Assembly (NCBI RefSeq): GCF_000341285.1
Contig: NW_005178450.1
Span: 112,828 to 176,827, forward strand
Source: Galdieria sulphuraria
Taxonomy: Eukaryota > Rhodophyta > Bangiophyceae > Galdieriales > Galdieriaceae
Direction of reading: 5' to 3'
Length of the DNA: 64,000 bases
Shown: in pieces, positions 45,201-54,291 of the stretch
Position numbering within the stretch: the stretch's first letter is position 1
How the letters are laid out: each line of letters starts with the position of its first letter
Notes under the pieces: generated by a model
Database searches by the model: none
The model's input: only the letters and a program-made list of their open reading frames with translations
What the model was told of the DNA's origin: nothing
Position numbers and translations under genes: made by a program

Positions 45201-46100
45201 GTAGCTGGTACTCAACTGTTAGTAATGGAAGAAGGAGAGGATTTGGAAGTTTTAAAAGAGGACGTGATGTCTGATTTGAGTAGTACGCTTTCTTCTGTGG
45301 ATAAGAGTGGTGTAGGCGTTTATGTTCAAGCCTCTACTTTGGGTTCTTTGGAAGCACTTTTAGAATTTTTACGTACTTCCAAGGTATGTTTTTTTATTTG
45401 CGCATTTTGATGAGTTTATATGTTTATTTCTTTTGGATTGCAGATTCCTGTTTCTGGTATTAACATTGGCCCAGTTCATAAGAAGGATGTTATGCGAGCG
45501 AGTGCGATGTTGGAACATCGAAAAGAATACGCAACCATTTTGGCATTTGATGTGAAAGTGGAAAAGGAAGCAAAAGAATTGGCAGAAGAATATGGTGTTC
45601 GTATATTTACAGCAGACATTATTTATCATTTATTTGATCAGTTTACAACATATATGGAACAGATTCGAAAATCGAGAAAAGAAGAGGCTTCTTCGGATGT
45701 TGTTTTTCCTTGTGTACTTCATATTGTTCCGAATTGTATCTTTAATAAGAAGGATCCTATTATAGTTGGTGTTCAAGTAGTGGAAGGTATTGCTAGAGTA
45801 GGAACTCCATTGGTTGTTCGAAATGGAATCCAATTTTTGGATATTGGCCGTATCCAATCCATTGAACAGAATAAGAAGCCTGTTTCTGTTGCTCGAAAAG
45901 GGGATTCGGTAGCGGTAAAGATATCCAGTCGTCAAACGGAAACGATAATGTTTGGACGACATTTCGATGAGAAGAACGATCTCTACAGTAAACTTTCTCG
46001 TAGAGCAATTGACTTGTTGAAGGAAAACTTCCGTGATGAACTTTCTGTGGAGGATTGGCAGTTGGTTGTGAAATTGAAGAAAATGTTGAATATTCTTTAA
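42228..46100 (+). CDS. EIF5B: Translation initiation factor eIF5B
   Basis: GTPase that joins ribosomal subunits at the end of initiation. Exons 42228-44579, 44649-45383 and 45444-46100 (introns 69 and 60 nt) give 1247 residues. The N-terminal 650 residues are highly charged, with lysine and glutamate runs near residues 59-66 and 160-170, and coiled-coil segments, as in other eukaryotic eIF5B. The G domain has [15 protein letters not shown] (P loop), [12 protein letters not shown] (switch I), [12 protein letters not shown] (switch II) and NKVD joined across the first intron. Domains II-IV follow and end with KLKKMLNIL. An alternative start at Met 42342 would avoid the overlap with ClpP at the cost of 38 poorly conserved residues. 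Confidence 0.95.
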
Positions 46101-46551
46101 CTCTTTTTTTTTAAATGCAGAGTAACATATAATTTTTACTGGGAGCATACTACAATGATAATAAAGGTAAATATCCGACACTCTCTCGTTGTTTCATCAT
46201 CCATACGGATGAATGTGTATAATACGAATGCTCATATATATATATATATATGTTCTCTTGATAGATACAAGTTTATATGGACTTTTGTGTATCCTGCATG
46301 AGAAGGAGAAACACAGCTTCCTACGACACAGTTGATTATGGGTTTATGTTCCTGTTCTCCTTCTCGTTTACATTTCTTACTTGAAGTTGTTTTTCCAAAG
46401 TTTTCATATATTAAAACTATTGGTCAATATGTCATCTCTTTCTTGGCTGTGTGATCTTTAGAATCAAAATATGGCTTTGGAAGATGATGGATTCCACAGT
46501 TTGTAGAAATTGGTTGGAAGCTTCTTCATATTTTTAGGGATTATCAAAGGT
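46101..46551. other. Tandem spacer with upstream short frame
   Basis: A 451-bp spacer between eIF5B and the next plus-strand gene. It holds an AT microsatellite. Near its end, at 46471, is an ATG that either opens a 12-codon frame ending at 46506 or forms a first exon spliced over 46499-46537 into the next gene. Nothing else is seen. Confidence 0.5.
46234..46251. repeat. (AT)9 microsatellite
   Basis: Nine perfect AT dinucleotide units downstream of eIF5B, read directly from the sequence. Likely length-polymorphic between strains. Confidence 0.9.
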
Positions 46552-47631
46552 ATGGCTACTGCTACTGCTGTTGACTCACAAAGAGACAATGTGGAAGTCT
46601 TTCCTTTAACTCCAGTTCCAGAAGAAGAAGGAGAAAGTGCTTTTGAGGCACCACCAGGTATGCAACGATGGCTTGAAGAGAAGATTTTACAGTCAAGTAG
46701 CTCTTCGTTAGTTTCTACTATAACGAATACTACAGAAGAAGACCACGAGGAAGAACAAGTTCAACAAAATGAAAGAGTGCAAGAGAGTTTAACGGAGTCT
46801 TTACCTCAAGAGGAAAGGGAGAAGCTTCGGGAACTTTTATCAAAAACTGCCGATTCTTCGGCAGTTAAAGAACGTGTTTTTTCAACACAGATAAGACCTC
46901 CTCCTACTCCTCCACAAGATGTTTCGATGTATACAAATACGAGAAGAACTGCCAGAAGTAAAAACGATAGAGAAAGAGGTTTTTTCAAGTCCGATCAACT
47001 CGTAGAGTCTTTGTTACAGAGTCACGCAAAACGTGGAAAGGACCGCGAAAGAGAAGCCACGAAAAGAAGAGAAAATGCGACTCAAGTCGCTGCAACACAA
47101 GCCAGTGGAAGAGAGTTTTCTTCTGTTGATAAATATCAAGTACCAGTTCATGTTCAAGATGACGACGACTCTTCGTCGGACTCTGCGAAAGAGCAACCCA
47201 ACATTATTTCTTCGAGTAACAGAGATAAGACTGAGTCTCCGAAGCTAAGACAGTTATTATCAAAAAACACTAGAACGCTGTTGAAGGATTGGCTCAGTCT
47301 ATTTTTCTCTGCGGATGCTGCACAACATTATTTTGCTGAATACTTACGACGACTTTCACAAGTTATTGGTTACACATTTGCTGCTATTGGATCAATTTAC
47401 TGTATTTTTGGTTTTATGTTTTTGCTGTTTGCAGTTGGGGGTCTGATAGGTTGGTTCATCTTTTGTGCTGTTATTGTGTCTGCAGTTGTTTCCTGCATCT
47501 TATTGTTGGGACTAGTTGCATTTGTGGTTTGTTTTATTTGTGTATGTACATTCACCGTTTCACTGTTTACGGTTTTGTTTGCTTTCAATAGCTTGTTTCA
47601 CGTCTCTCGCAAATCAAAGTTGTATCCATAA
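46552..47631 (+). CDS. Membrane protein of unknown function with charged cytosolic region
   Basis: Not recognised. 359 residues. The first 240 are hydrophilic and low in complexity, with acidic stretches (EEDHEEEQVQQ), a proline run (RPPPTPPQD) and basic clusters (RGKDREREATKRR). From about residue 265 there are three closely spaced hydrophobic segments (FAAIGSIYCIFGFMFLLFA, LIGWFIFCAVIVSAVVSCIL, FICVCTFTVSLFTVLFAF) and a short basic tail. It is probably anchored in an endomembrane with a large cytosolic head. The start at 46552 (MATATAVD) is the first ATG in the main frame; an alternative first exon from 46471 joined over a 39-nt intron would add about 13 residues (MALEDDGFH...). Convergent with the zinc-finger gene, 29 bp apart. 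Confidence 0.72.
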   Translation: MATATAVDSQRDNVEVFPLTPVPEEEGESAFEAPPGMQRWLEEKILQSSSSSLVSTITNTTEEDHEEEQVQQNERVQESLTESLPQEEREKLRELLSKTADSSAVKERVFSTQIRPPPTPPQDVSMYTNTRRTARSKNDRERGFFKSDQLVESLLQSHAKRGKDREREATKRRENATQVAATQASGREFSSVDKYQVPVHVQDDDDSSSDSAKEQPNIISSSNRDKTESPKLRQLLSKNTRTLLKDWLSLFFSADAAQHYFAEYLRRLSQVIGYTFAAIGSIYCIFGFMFLLFAVGGLIGWFIFCAVIVSAVVSCILLLGLVAFVVCFICVCTFTVSLFTVLFAFNSLFHVSRKSKLYP

Positions 47632-47660
47632 ACTATTGGAAAGACTATTAACGACAAGTT

Positions 47661-48086
47661 TCAGTTTATACTATTTTTCTTATCCCAATCATTTACTGCA
47701 CGGTATATATATTCTTTACAAGTTGGACAGGGTGCCTTTCGATATCCACGGCAAACTTGGCATTGATTACTAGAAGTCACGTTGAAGAGTTCTATCACGA
47801 AATAACCCTTTCCTTCACAAGCAGGACATGGTATTTCTCCTGTGCCACTACATTGTTTGCATTCTGGTGAACCTTTCTCTTGCAAATATTGCTCCCATTT
47901 CGTATGCTCAACTATCTCTTCTTCACCTTCAGTCTGAGAAACGGAGGGGTTCTCTAGTTGTGCGCGCTCCCACTTTGCAAAACAACCTCCGATGGTTGCA
48001 TAACATGAATAATGGCGAGGTAATTTCTTTTTCAAACGAGTTCCGGTGAGACTTTGGAAAGATGGTCCTATAAAGGTCATTCCCAT
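47661..48086 (-). CDS. DnaJ-type zinc-finger protein, probably plastid
   Basis: 141 residues with no J domain. The C-terminal half contains four Cys-x-x-Cys units in the DnaJ cysteine-rich order: CKQCSGTGEIPCPACEGKG and, 16 residues on, CQVCRGYRKAPCPTC. These should form two zinc sites and act as a protein-disulfide or chaperone module. The N-terminal 40 residues are basic and hydroxylated (SLTGTRLKKKLPRHYSC), fitting a transit peptide. Overall it resembles small plastid BSD2- or LQY1-like proteins that help assemble Rubisco or photosystem II. The glycine after the second unit of the second pair is not retained. The first in-frame ATG is 48086; Met at 48080 is equally possible. Confidence 0.78.
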   Translation of the reverse strand: MGMTFIGPSFQSLTGTRLKKKLPRHYSCYATIGGCFAKWERAQLENPSVSQTEGEEEIVEHTKWEQYLQEKGSPECKQCSGTGEIPCPACEGKGYFVIELFNVTSSNQCQVCRGYRKAPCPTCKEYIYRAVNDWDKKNSIN

Positions 48087-48999
48087 GCTGGATACCAATA
48101 ATCTCCGAGATAGATACGGATTTTAATACAAGTTAGTTGGTTAGAGCTGTTTTATGAGAATGTTGTCGTCACGATCCAGTACCTTTTCATTTCAGAATGC
48201 CCTGTATGACAATTCATAAATAGCTACTATTGGTTATTGGCATCTTCTGAGCTATCATGAATAGCGTTGTAAAATTTCATAGTAGCTGGATCGACGAGAA
48301 TGAAAGTTGTTCAAGTTCTTGAAAGTTTCATCCATGACAGTATGAAAAGTAACAAGAAAGAGTGGAATACTCCAAATGAGGAATATTATGTTTCTCAAAA
48401 GGATACTTTGGATTCATACAAAGATGTGCTTGAAAAGTGAGGAAACGAGTTATTGGCAAAAGAACAGTCTTTCATACCACCTTAAAGGACGATTTGAGTT
48501 CTTTGTGCTTTCTTGGGTTGATGTTGCACTATAGAATTGGGTATATATGTAACGCTTCTAAGAATAAAATCAAATATTGATGCTATCGCTAAACTAAAGA
48601 GGGCGAATGAGTGCCTATTTGAGCTCCTATGTTGTTTCTTATCTTCACCAGATTTGCTTCCCCAAAAACAATAGAAACTAATTGCTTGAAGTATATGCTT
48701 TGTGAATGACTGAAAGAGAAAGGATTCTTCAAGATTGAAGAAGAATGTTTGACTCCAACAATGGTTCACGACTAAGGACGCCTTATCGATATTGTCTATT
48801 TGTCCATGTGTGGATACCGAAATTTGATCAAATGCGACCTTGTTTGGCTTGAAAAGGGTTGCAAAACATTTTGTATCCTATATAAGACTGTTTCAAGTCA
48901 CTCCTTCTTATTCTACCCGAACGATATGACAGTTTATCAAAAAAAAATTTTTGACAATTGCACATTTGATTCCTCAAAAAATGTTGCTTGATATTCCCG
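48087..48999. other. Gene-poor stretch at the border of the variable region
   Basis: About 0.9 kb without a convincing gene. A 46-codon plus-strand frame at 48300-48440 (MKVVQVLESFIHDS...) looks protein-like but is short, with no splice partner or family match. No RNA gene is seen. Gene density drops sharply from here to the right edge. Confidence 0.4.
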
Positions 49000-49811
49000 A
49001 GCAAATAACTATAAAAATTTCTCCAGGTAAACTTGTAGAGAGTTGACTTTAGCCATACAACTAAGGCTTTGTTGTAATGGAACTTTTCTAGCCCATCTAG
49101 CTCCAAGTGACCAAAATCTGCTGAGAGTTGAAACGCATGGTGACTGGAGACATTTATCGCGATATTCCGTTTTTTCTATGGTCAGAAGATTCAAGGACTA
49201 TTTACAGGATCACGGGAACTTTTTCAATCACTATAATGAAAATAGTTAGGTTCGGCCAAATAATCAATTTCATCAACAAATAAAAATAGACGCTTTTTGT
49301 TGATGACCCGCGATCACTTACTTAACCACTCAAAAGGGCCTCTACGAATGGAAGGAATTACTTTAGACAATAACTTCCCAGCACTTGGAAACTTGGAAAG
49401 AGCAATTTTGCAGATAAACTCATGCAGAGCACAATCAAAGTTCACTCCAATACAAGGAAGATCAGAAAGGCTTACATAAACATACAAGGCTTCAATGTAC
49501 GCTGCACTCAACCTCCCTCCGAAATAGCACAGTCAGGAAAAAGTAGGTCCTTGCATTTTATAGAAATATATTCCTTATTTGGCATAAGGAAGTATTGAAA
49601 TACATTACACACAAGGCAGTAAGCAACTAATCCAAACATACGACCCAAGGAAGTCAAACCACGGAACCAAACAATAACGTCGAGAAGCAAACGACGAGCA
49701 GAGGCCTGAGAATACGCTACGCAAAACTACTATAATACGGTTGAGAAACGTTGAGCAAAACGACAGCAAACGGTTGAACGTGTGGCAATAAGGCAACAAA
49801 AATTCCATCAC
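49000..49811 (-). pseudogene. Relic of an archaeal-type P-loop ATPase gene
   Basis: Minus-strand translation yields pieces in different frames, in the right order for the ATPase family found at 54-61 kb. A segment with YVYVSLSDLPCIGVNFDCAL and FICKIALSKF (49511-49314) corresponds to the region before Walker B. Then comes KKRLFLFVDEIDYLAEPNYF (about 49300-49240), a canonical Walker B strand in a neighbouring frame. Scattered pieces lie further down (TLSRFWSLGARWARK). Stops and frame changes separate them, and no Walker A is visible. This reads as a degraded third copy. A copy of the 730-bp repeat starts 47 bp upstream of it (on the minus strand). The assignment rests mainly on the Walker B block. 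Confidence 0.55.
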
Positions 49812-49857
49812 CGAATAAACCTAATCGAATATCTTGGCAGTATGATTGATTGTCACT

Positions 49858-50587
49858 GTGATTGTTGTGAAATGACAATACTTCAAGATTGGATAGGGTT
49901 TCCTTTGACTAATTAGAAAAAAATACCATTCCAGACTCAAATTTGTCGTTTAAACTACAATGCAATGCGAATAGAACTCCTGTGAAACAGTGATTTTCTG
50001 GAATAGAAAGTTTTTTTCTCATTGTCACATGAGTAGAATCATTTAAAATGTCTACTGTCGATAGTTAGACGAATTGTTTTCAGGTTGAATTCATCTTTGC
50101 AAGCGATCACTTTCCTTATCTGAGCATCGGTGATTTTCTTTCTAATCCACAAAAACAGAGTTTGGACATATATTGTTGTTAGTACTTTTGAGATAGAGTT
50201 TGAATTGCAAACTAAAATACTCTTTTTAGTATTTGTTATTACCTTTGCTATATTTTGTCTTGGATCCAACAAGTTTCATATTTGTAGAAGCCATTCATAT
50301 GAATTTTAAGGCTAGAAATGCAGTATTAAAAAACAGATGAACGAAAAGAATCCAAACTTTTATTAAACTTCAGGAAATGACAACTTTTATAGACTGCGCA
50401 GTTGTTCTCAAGTTACAGAAAACCTCCAGTTTTAGCTACCATTCTCTTCGCTTGGTATAACTTCGAGAAAAGCTCTCTTCTATCCGGTCAACAAAAGATA
50501 GGAAAGACAGTCCAAGTGAAATCTACAAGCAACTTTTTCCGTTTCAGCCTTTGAGAATCATTGCATGTGCATTTACTGTTCTTTTTC
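49858..50587 (+). repeat. Dispersed repeat, copy A (about 730 bp)
   Basis: Closely similar over its whole length to 57643-58379 in the same orientation, starting near gtgattgttgtg and ending near tactgttcttttt. The two share long identical runs, such as that around 50250 with cttggatccaacaagtttc, plus many substitutions and small indels. It contains a short hairpin (AAATACT ... AGTATTT near 50216). No open frame of useful length is conserved between the copies, so it is not coding. Confidence 0.9.
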
Positions 50588-51251
50588 TAGTAAAAGTCAA
50601 GTATTTTCGGATTCCTCGCTATAACTAGTGCCAAATAAAGTAAAAACTTAACTTTTTTTCTTACAGTAGAGTCGGCCTGGCATCTATTTGTGCTTTCCCT
50701 TTATTGATAGAATAGTTCGAAGGGGATTCCTTCTAATGACTGAGTAATTGTCTGACAACTTAAACTCCAACCTTTCTTCATTAAGGACAAAATTTCTCTA
50801 GTGAGGTTTGTCTTCAGATAAGCTGTGTGATTCAAAAAAGGTTTGATAGAACATTGCAAGAGTTTAGTTCTTAAAGCGATTCCTACAAACTCTCAAGATG
50901 CTGATATCTGAAAGATAACAACGTGTATCAACCTCAGCATGACTTTGCACTCGTATCGCAGCGTTTATGCGTTTTGTTATCTGTTCTTCCTATCCATTTC
51001 ATTGACCAATCAAAAGTAATCTCTCAATTCTACAATAAAATATAGTCCTCAAACATAAAAACTAGTACCAATTCATAGTTGAACTCTTTTCACATTCAGG
51101 CTGCTTACTAAGAGTCATAAAATCCAAAGAGGAAGCTGATCGTCAGATAGACAGCCGCAAATACTGAATAATTGTCTCGTGGAAAGAAGCAAACAAATGA
51201 CAATTGAAAAGTAGTCTATGATTTTGGTTCGAGTCCCTGGAAGTTCTCTTC
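50588..51251. other. Spacer, nothing convincing
   Basis: A 664-bp A+T-rich stretch upstream of the secreted glycine-rich gene; it presumably includes its promoter. A B-box-like ggttcgagtcc at 51226-51236 is not part of a tRNA fold. Confidence 0.4.
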
Positions 51252-52418
51252 ATGTATTGGAGAATTTTTCTGGTTCTTTCATGTATTCTGATGCTTGGAG
51301 AATGTCACCAAATAGGTTATTCCCATCCCAGTATTTATACAGTACAAGTTCCCAGAGGACCCGATATCCATGTGATATTTGGAAGTAAGGTGGAAGTAGA
51401 TAACCGTACCTTATACAAGGTCTTTTCCACAACCTTAGTTCCTCCAGTGAATATAACAGCAGATATTCCAGATTGCAGAGAATCTGGCTTTGAAGAAACT
51501 AGTTTGAAAGTAAATGATACTTTGCTGGATACAAGTTTCGTTCCCAGTTTATGTCCTCCAGAAAATGTTTCGTTGACAGAAGGAAGAGTCTATGAGTCTG
51601 TTCAAGGAGGTCATCGTATTCAGTTTCAAGGATATTTGGAAGAAAGCTCGTTGGAACCCTTTTTGCAAGATGACGCTCCTGCTTCTTTCCTTACTCAGAT
51701 AGGACAAGTGCGACCGGAAGTTTCTCGTTCGTTTGATAGTCCTGGTTTACACGTCGTGACAATACCTGAACATGTCCACAAAGCCAGAGGTTTGGTTATT
51801 GGTGGAGGTGGTGGAGGTGGTGCTGGAGGTTCACGAGTAACGCCTTGTTCTGCTATTCCCGTTGGTGGAGGTGGTGGTGGCGCAGGTGGCACCGCTTTTG
51901 GAGATACAACTGTAGTACCTGGAAGGAAGCAGAAGCTGTTCGTTGGTAAAGGTGGAGATGGAGGCAACCCAGGATATGGAGGAACAGGCGGAGAAAGTTC
52001 GACTTTCATCGACTTGTCTGGTAGCGGTGGTAGAGGTGGTAACCCTGGTAGTACGAGTGGTCCGGGTAGTGGTGGCGCCGGTGGTAGTGGAAGTGGACCT
52101 ACTGTAAAAGTTGGAGGTTCTGGAGGCAATGGAGCAACTTCACGAGGTGGTTCTGGAGGGAAACCATACGAGTACGAGTTGTATTCTAATGGAGAAGGAG
52201 GCACAGGAGGAAGTTACTTCGGAGATGTTGGTCAACCTGGCAAAAATGGTCTCGTTCACATTGTTTTTGAACCTTCTTCTTCTGTCATGGATTTGGAACA
52301 TTTTCAGGAAGAATATGAAAAACTAGCTCAACCATGTGGTTTGTTTTCGGTTATTGCAGGAGGTCCCTTACATTTATATGAGTCTCCTGATGACGACAGT
52401 GAAACTTTTAGTGACTAG
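51252..52418 (+). CDS. Secreted glycine-rich protein
   Basis: Intronless, 388 residues, and the only intact gene in the right quarter. A clear signal peptide starts it (MYWRIFLVLSCILMLGECHQ). A 170-residue non-repetitive part follows, with Cys residues and N-glycosylation sequons (NRT, NIT, NDT, NVS). Residues 175-335 form a glycine-rich domain (IGGGGGGGAGG, PVGGGGGGAGGTAFG, LFVGKGGDGGNPGYGGTGG). The order, in which VVTIPEHVHKARGLVIGG leads into Gly runs and then a PGRKQKLFVGKGG-like strand, resembles the Gly_rich_2 type of beta-structured domain seen in phage and bacterial surface proteins. The C-terminus is acidic (SPDDDSETFSD) with no anchor. Likely extracellular or cell-wall; function unknown. 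The ATG at 51252 sits directly before the hydrophobic core. Confidence 0.8.
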   Translation: MYWRIFLVLSCILMLGECHQIGYSHPSIYTVQVPRGPDIHVIFGSKVEVDNRTLYKVFSTTLVPPVNITADIPDCRESGFEETSLKVNDTLLDTSFVPSLCPPENVSLTEGRVYESVQGGHRIQFQGYLEESSLEPFLQDDAPASFLTQIGQVRPEVSRSFDSPGLHVVTIPEHVHKARGLVIGGGGGGGAGGSRVTPCSAIPVGGGGGGAGGTAFGDTTVVPGRKQKLFVGKGGDGGNPGYGGTGGESSTFIDLSGSGGRGGNPGSTSGPGSGGAGGSGSGPTVKVGGSGGNGATSRGGSGGKPYEYELYSNGEGGTGGSYFGDVGQPGKNGLVHIVFEPSSSVMDLEHFQEEYEKLAQPCGLFSVIAGGPLHLYESPDDDSETFSD

Positions 52419-54291
52419 ATGGATGTTTTGTGATAAACAATAGTTGCGTATTTTGTTGTATCTCAATTGAAATTGAGTACATCATTTACCTTTAGATGTA
52501 CCTATCTTGGGCACTTCTTTCGCTCTTCCTCTTTCATAATGATCCATTGCTATCTTGTAATCATAGAAAGACGACAGCTTTTACCTCCACTATTGTCCAT
52601 CAGAGATGAAAAGATGCAGATACTCTTTCTATCCTCGAAGAAAGTCACCAGCAATATACGCAGGTTCATAACATACCAGCGAATATCAGTCAAACGGCAT
52701 AAAATTTCAATGGTTGATTAGAACGCACTTGCAGAATTTCAAACAGGAAGATCTTGTGTGTTTTTGCCATTGCTAGATATGACTCGGAGTTTTACCTGAC
52801 ATGCACTTGCTAAAAAAAAAGCAAAAAAGTAACAGCTGCATGAGAAATTTTTCATAGAGAAATCACGAGCAAAACCAAATAGTTCTTGGTCTATGATTGT
52901 GCAATTTCTAACCATTTGTTGTTCTAATCATAGGCACATTTTATTGTACACTTGACAAAAGTTTGGATTGACGCTACCAGCTATATGACATTTGACTTTA
53001 AGATTGAGGACAACCTTTTTCTCCTTTGAGTTCTATAGCCTCAATCAGCGAATATTCAATCCAAAAAAAGCATAGCTTAAGTTGGTAGACTATGTTCAAT
53101 TCATACAAGTAAATTTTGCACTTTCAAAGAATATCCTTGGTTTTCTGAAACCAATAAAGAAAGACTCACAAGTCGATACAAAGACAACACCCGTTGCAAG
53201 TCTTATTCTTCCCAATTTTTAGTCCTATACAATTGAATTCTATGTTACAAAGGCTATTCCAATCCAACCAACTACGTTCCACGTAAAATACTTGTGATAC
53301 CAAATAAAACGAAAGAATAGAGTAACCCAACAACAGTTGTTATTTCCGAGATGATGAAGAATAGCCATATCAAAGCAATGTGATTATGTTTGAAGTTTGT
53401 TTATGAAAGGATGGATAGTTAGCTTCTTCTGGATTTTACTCGTCAAAAATGGAGAGCATTCAAATGAGTCTCGTGCCAGTTTTGCAATTCCTCTTCAATC
53501 TCGACTTATACGAAGCCTTTCGTCTCCTTTTGATTTATCCACCATTTTGCTAGAAAAGAAGCATATATTTACAGCAAAGACTCTTATTTTATGATTGTAA
53601 TGGGAAATCTACTTTTCTTTGTTGTCAAGAAGATATTGTTCAAATTGACTCGCAGCGTAGCTTTTACAACTATTGAAAATTGAGACAGCTTGTGATCCCA
53701 TTCGAAGGAGTGACTTTGAGGGCCAACCTCTATATAATCTTGCAATAGAATCGTCAACATACATTAGATTATTTCTCCATATAGAGCCTTGAGATTGATC
53801 CCTCGAAAATAGAACTGACGATTTGACAGAGGTTGAAAACTTTGAAAGTGACTAGGCCCATTGTCATCCACAGGGTAACAATTCAGAACCAGAAATCTAT
53901 TGCTGAGCAAATCATATCCTCAAATACTTGCATTTCATTAGAAGATACGGCATAAATGAATATACATTCAATAGAAATCTTTGTCTCCAAATCAGACATG
54001 TTGGAAAAATTATTTTGGATAATATCAACGCTTCCTAACAAAGTTCAATGGAACTTTCATCTTCCCTCAGTATGATCAAATAATCTTGCTCTTTGAATAT
54101 AAAGAATATCAGAATTTTAAAAACACTTTAATGTAAATGAGTTGAATAGTTCTAAGCCACAACACGATGTCCTGAAATATTGTGAGTATCGATTTCATAC
54201 CAATGTAACTCGCATCAGATAGTAAGAGCCAAACTTTATTCAGTCTTATCACACAACACAATAAAACACAAATACAATGCAATGGATTCGT
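52419..54291. other. Long gene-less stretch
   Basis: About 1.9 kb of A+T-rich DNA. Short frames at 52467-52721 and 53397-53594 on the plus strand lack codon bias, splice partners or family features; the second starts with a hydrophobic stretch but is only 65 codons. No RNA gene or repeat recognised. Confidence 0.4.

Noticed and set aside
48300-48440. 46-codon frame MKVVQVLESFIHDS...
   Set aside because: Protein-like composition, but too short and no in-phase splicing extends it; left as a remark in the spacer entry.
49858-50587. Long terminal repeat of a retrotransposon
   Set aside because: No reverse transcriptase or integrase coding lies between the two copies, and no primer-binding site or TG...CA ends are seen.
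51226-51236. tRNA B-box-like sequence ggttcgagtcc
   Set aside because: Flanking bases cannot form the T stem, and no A box, anticodon arm or acceptor stem is present.
53397-53594. 65-codon frame with hydrophobic start, possible small secreted protein
   Set aside because: Only one weak feature; no mature-domain signal or codon support.
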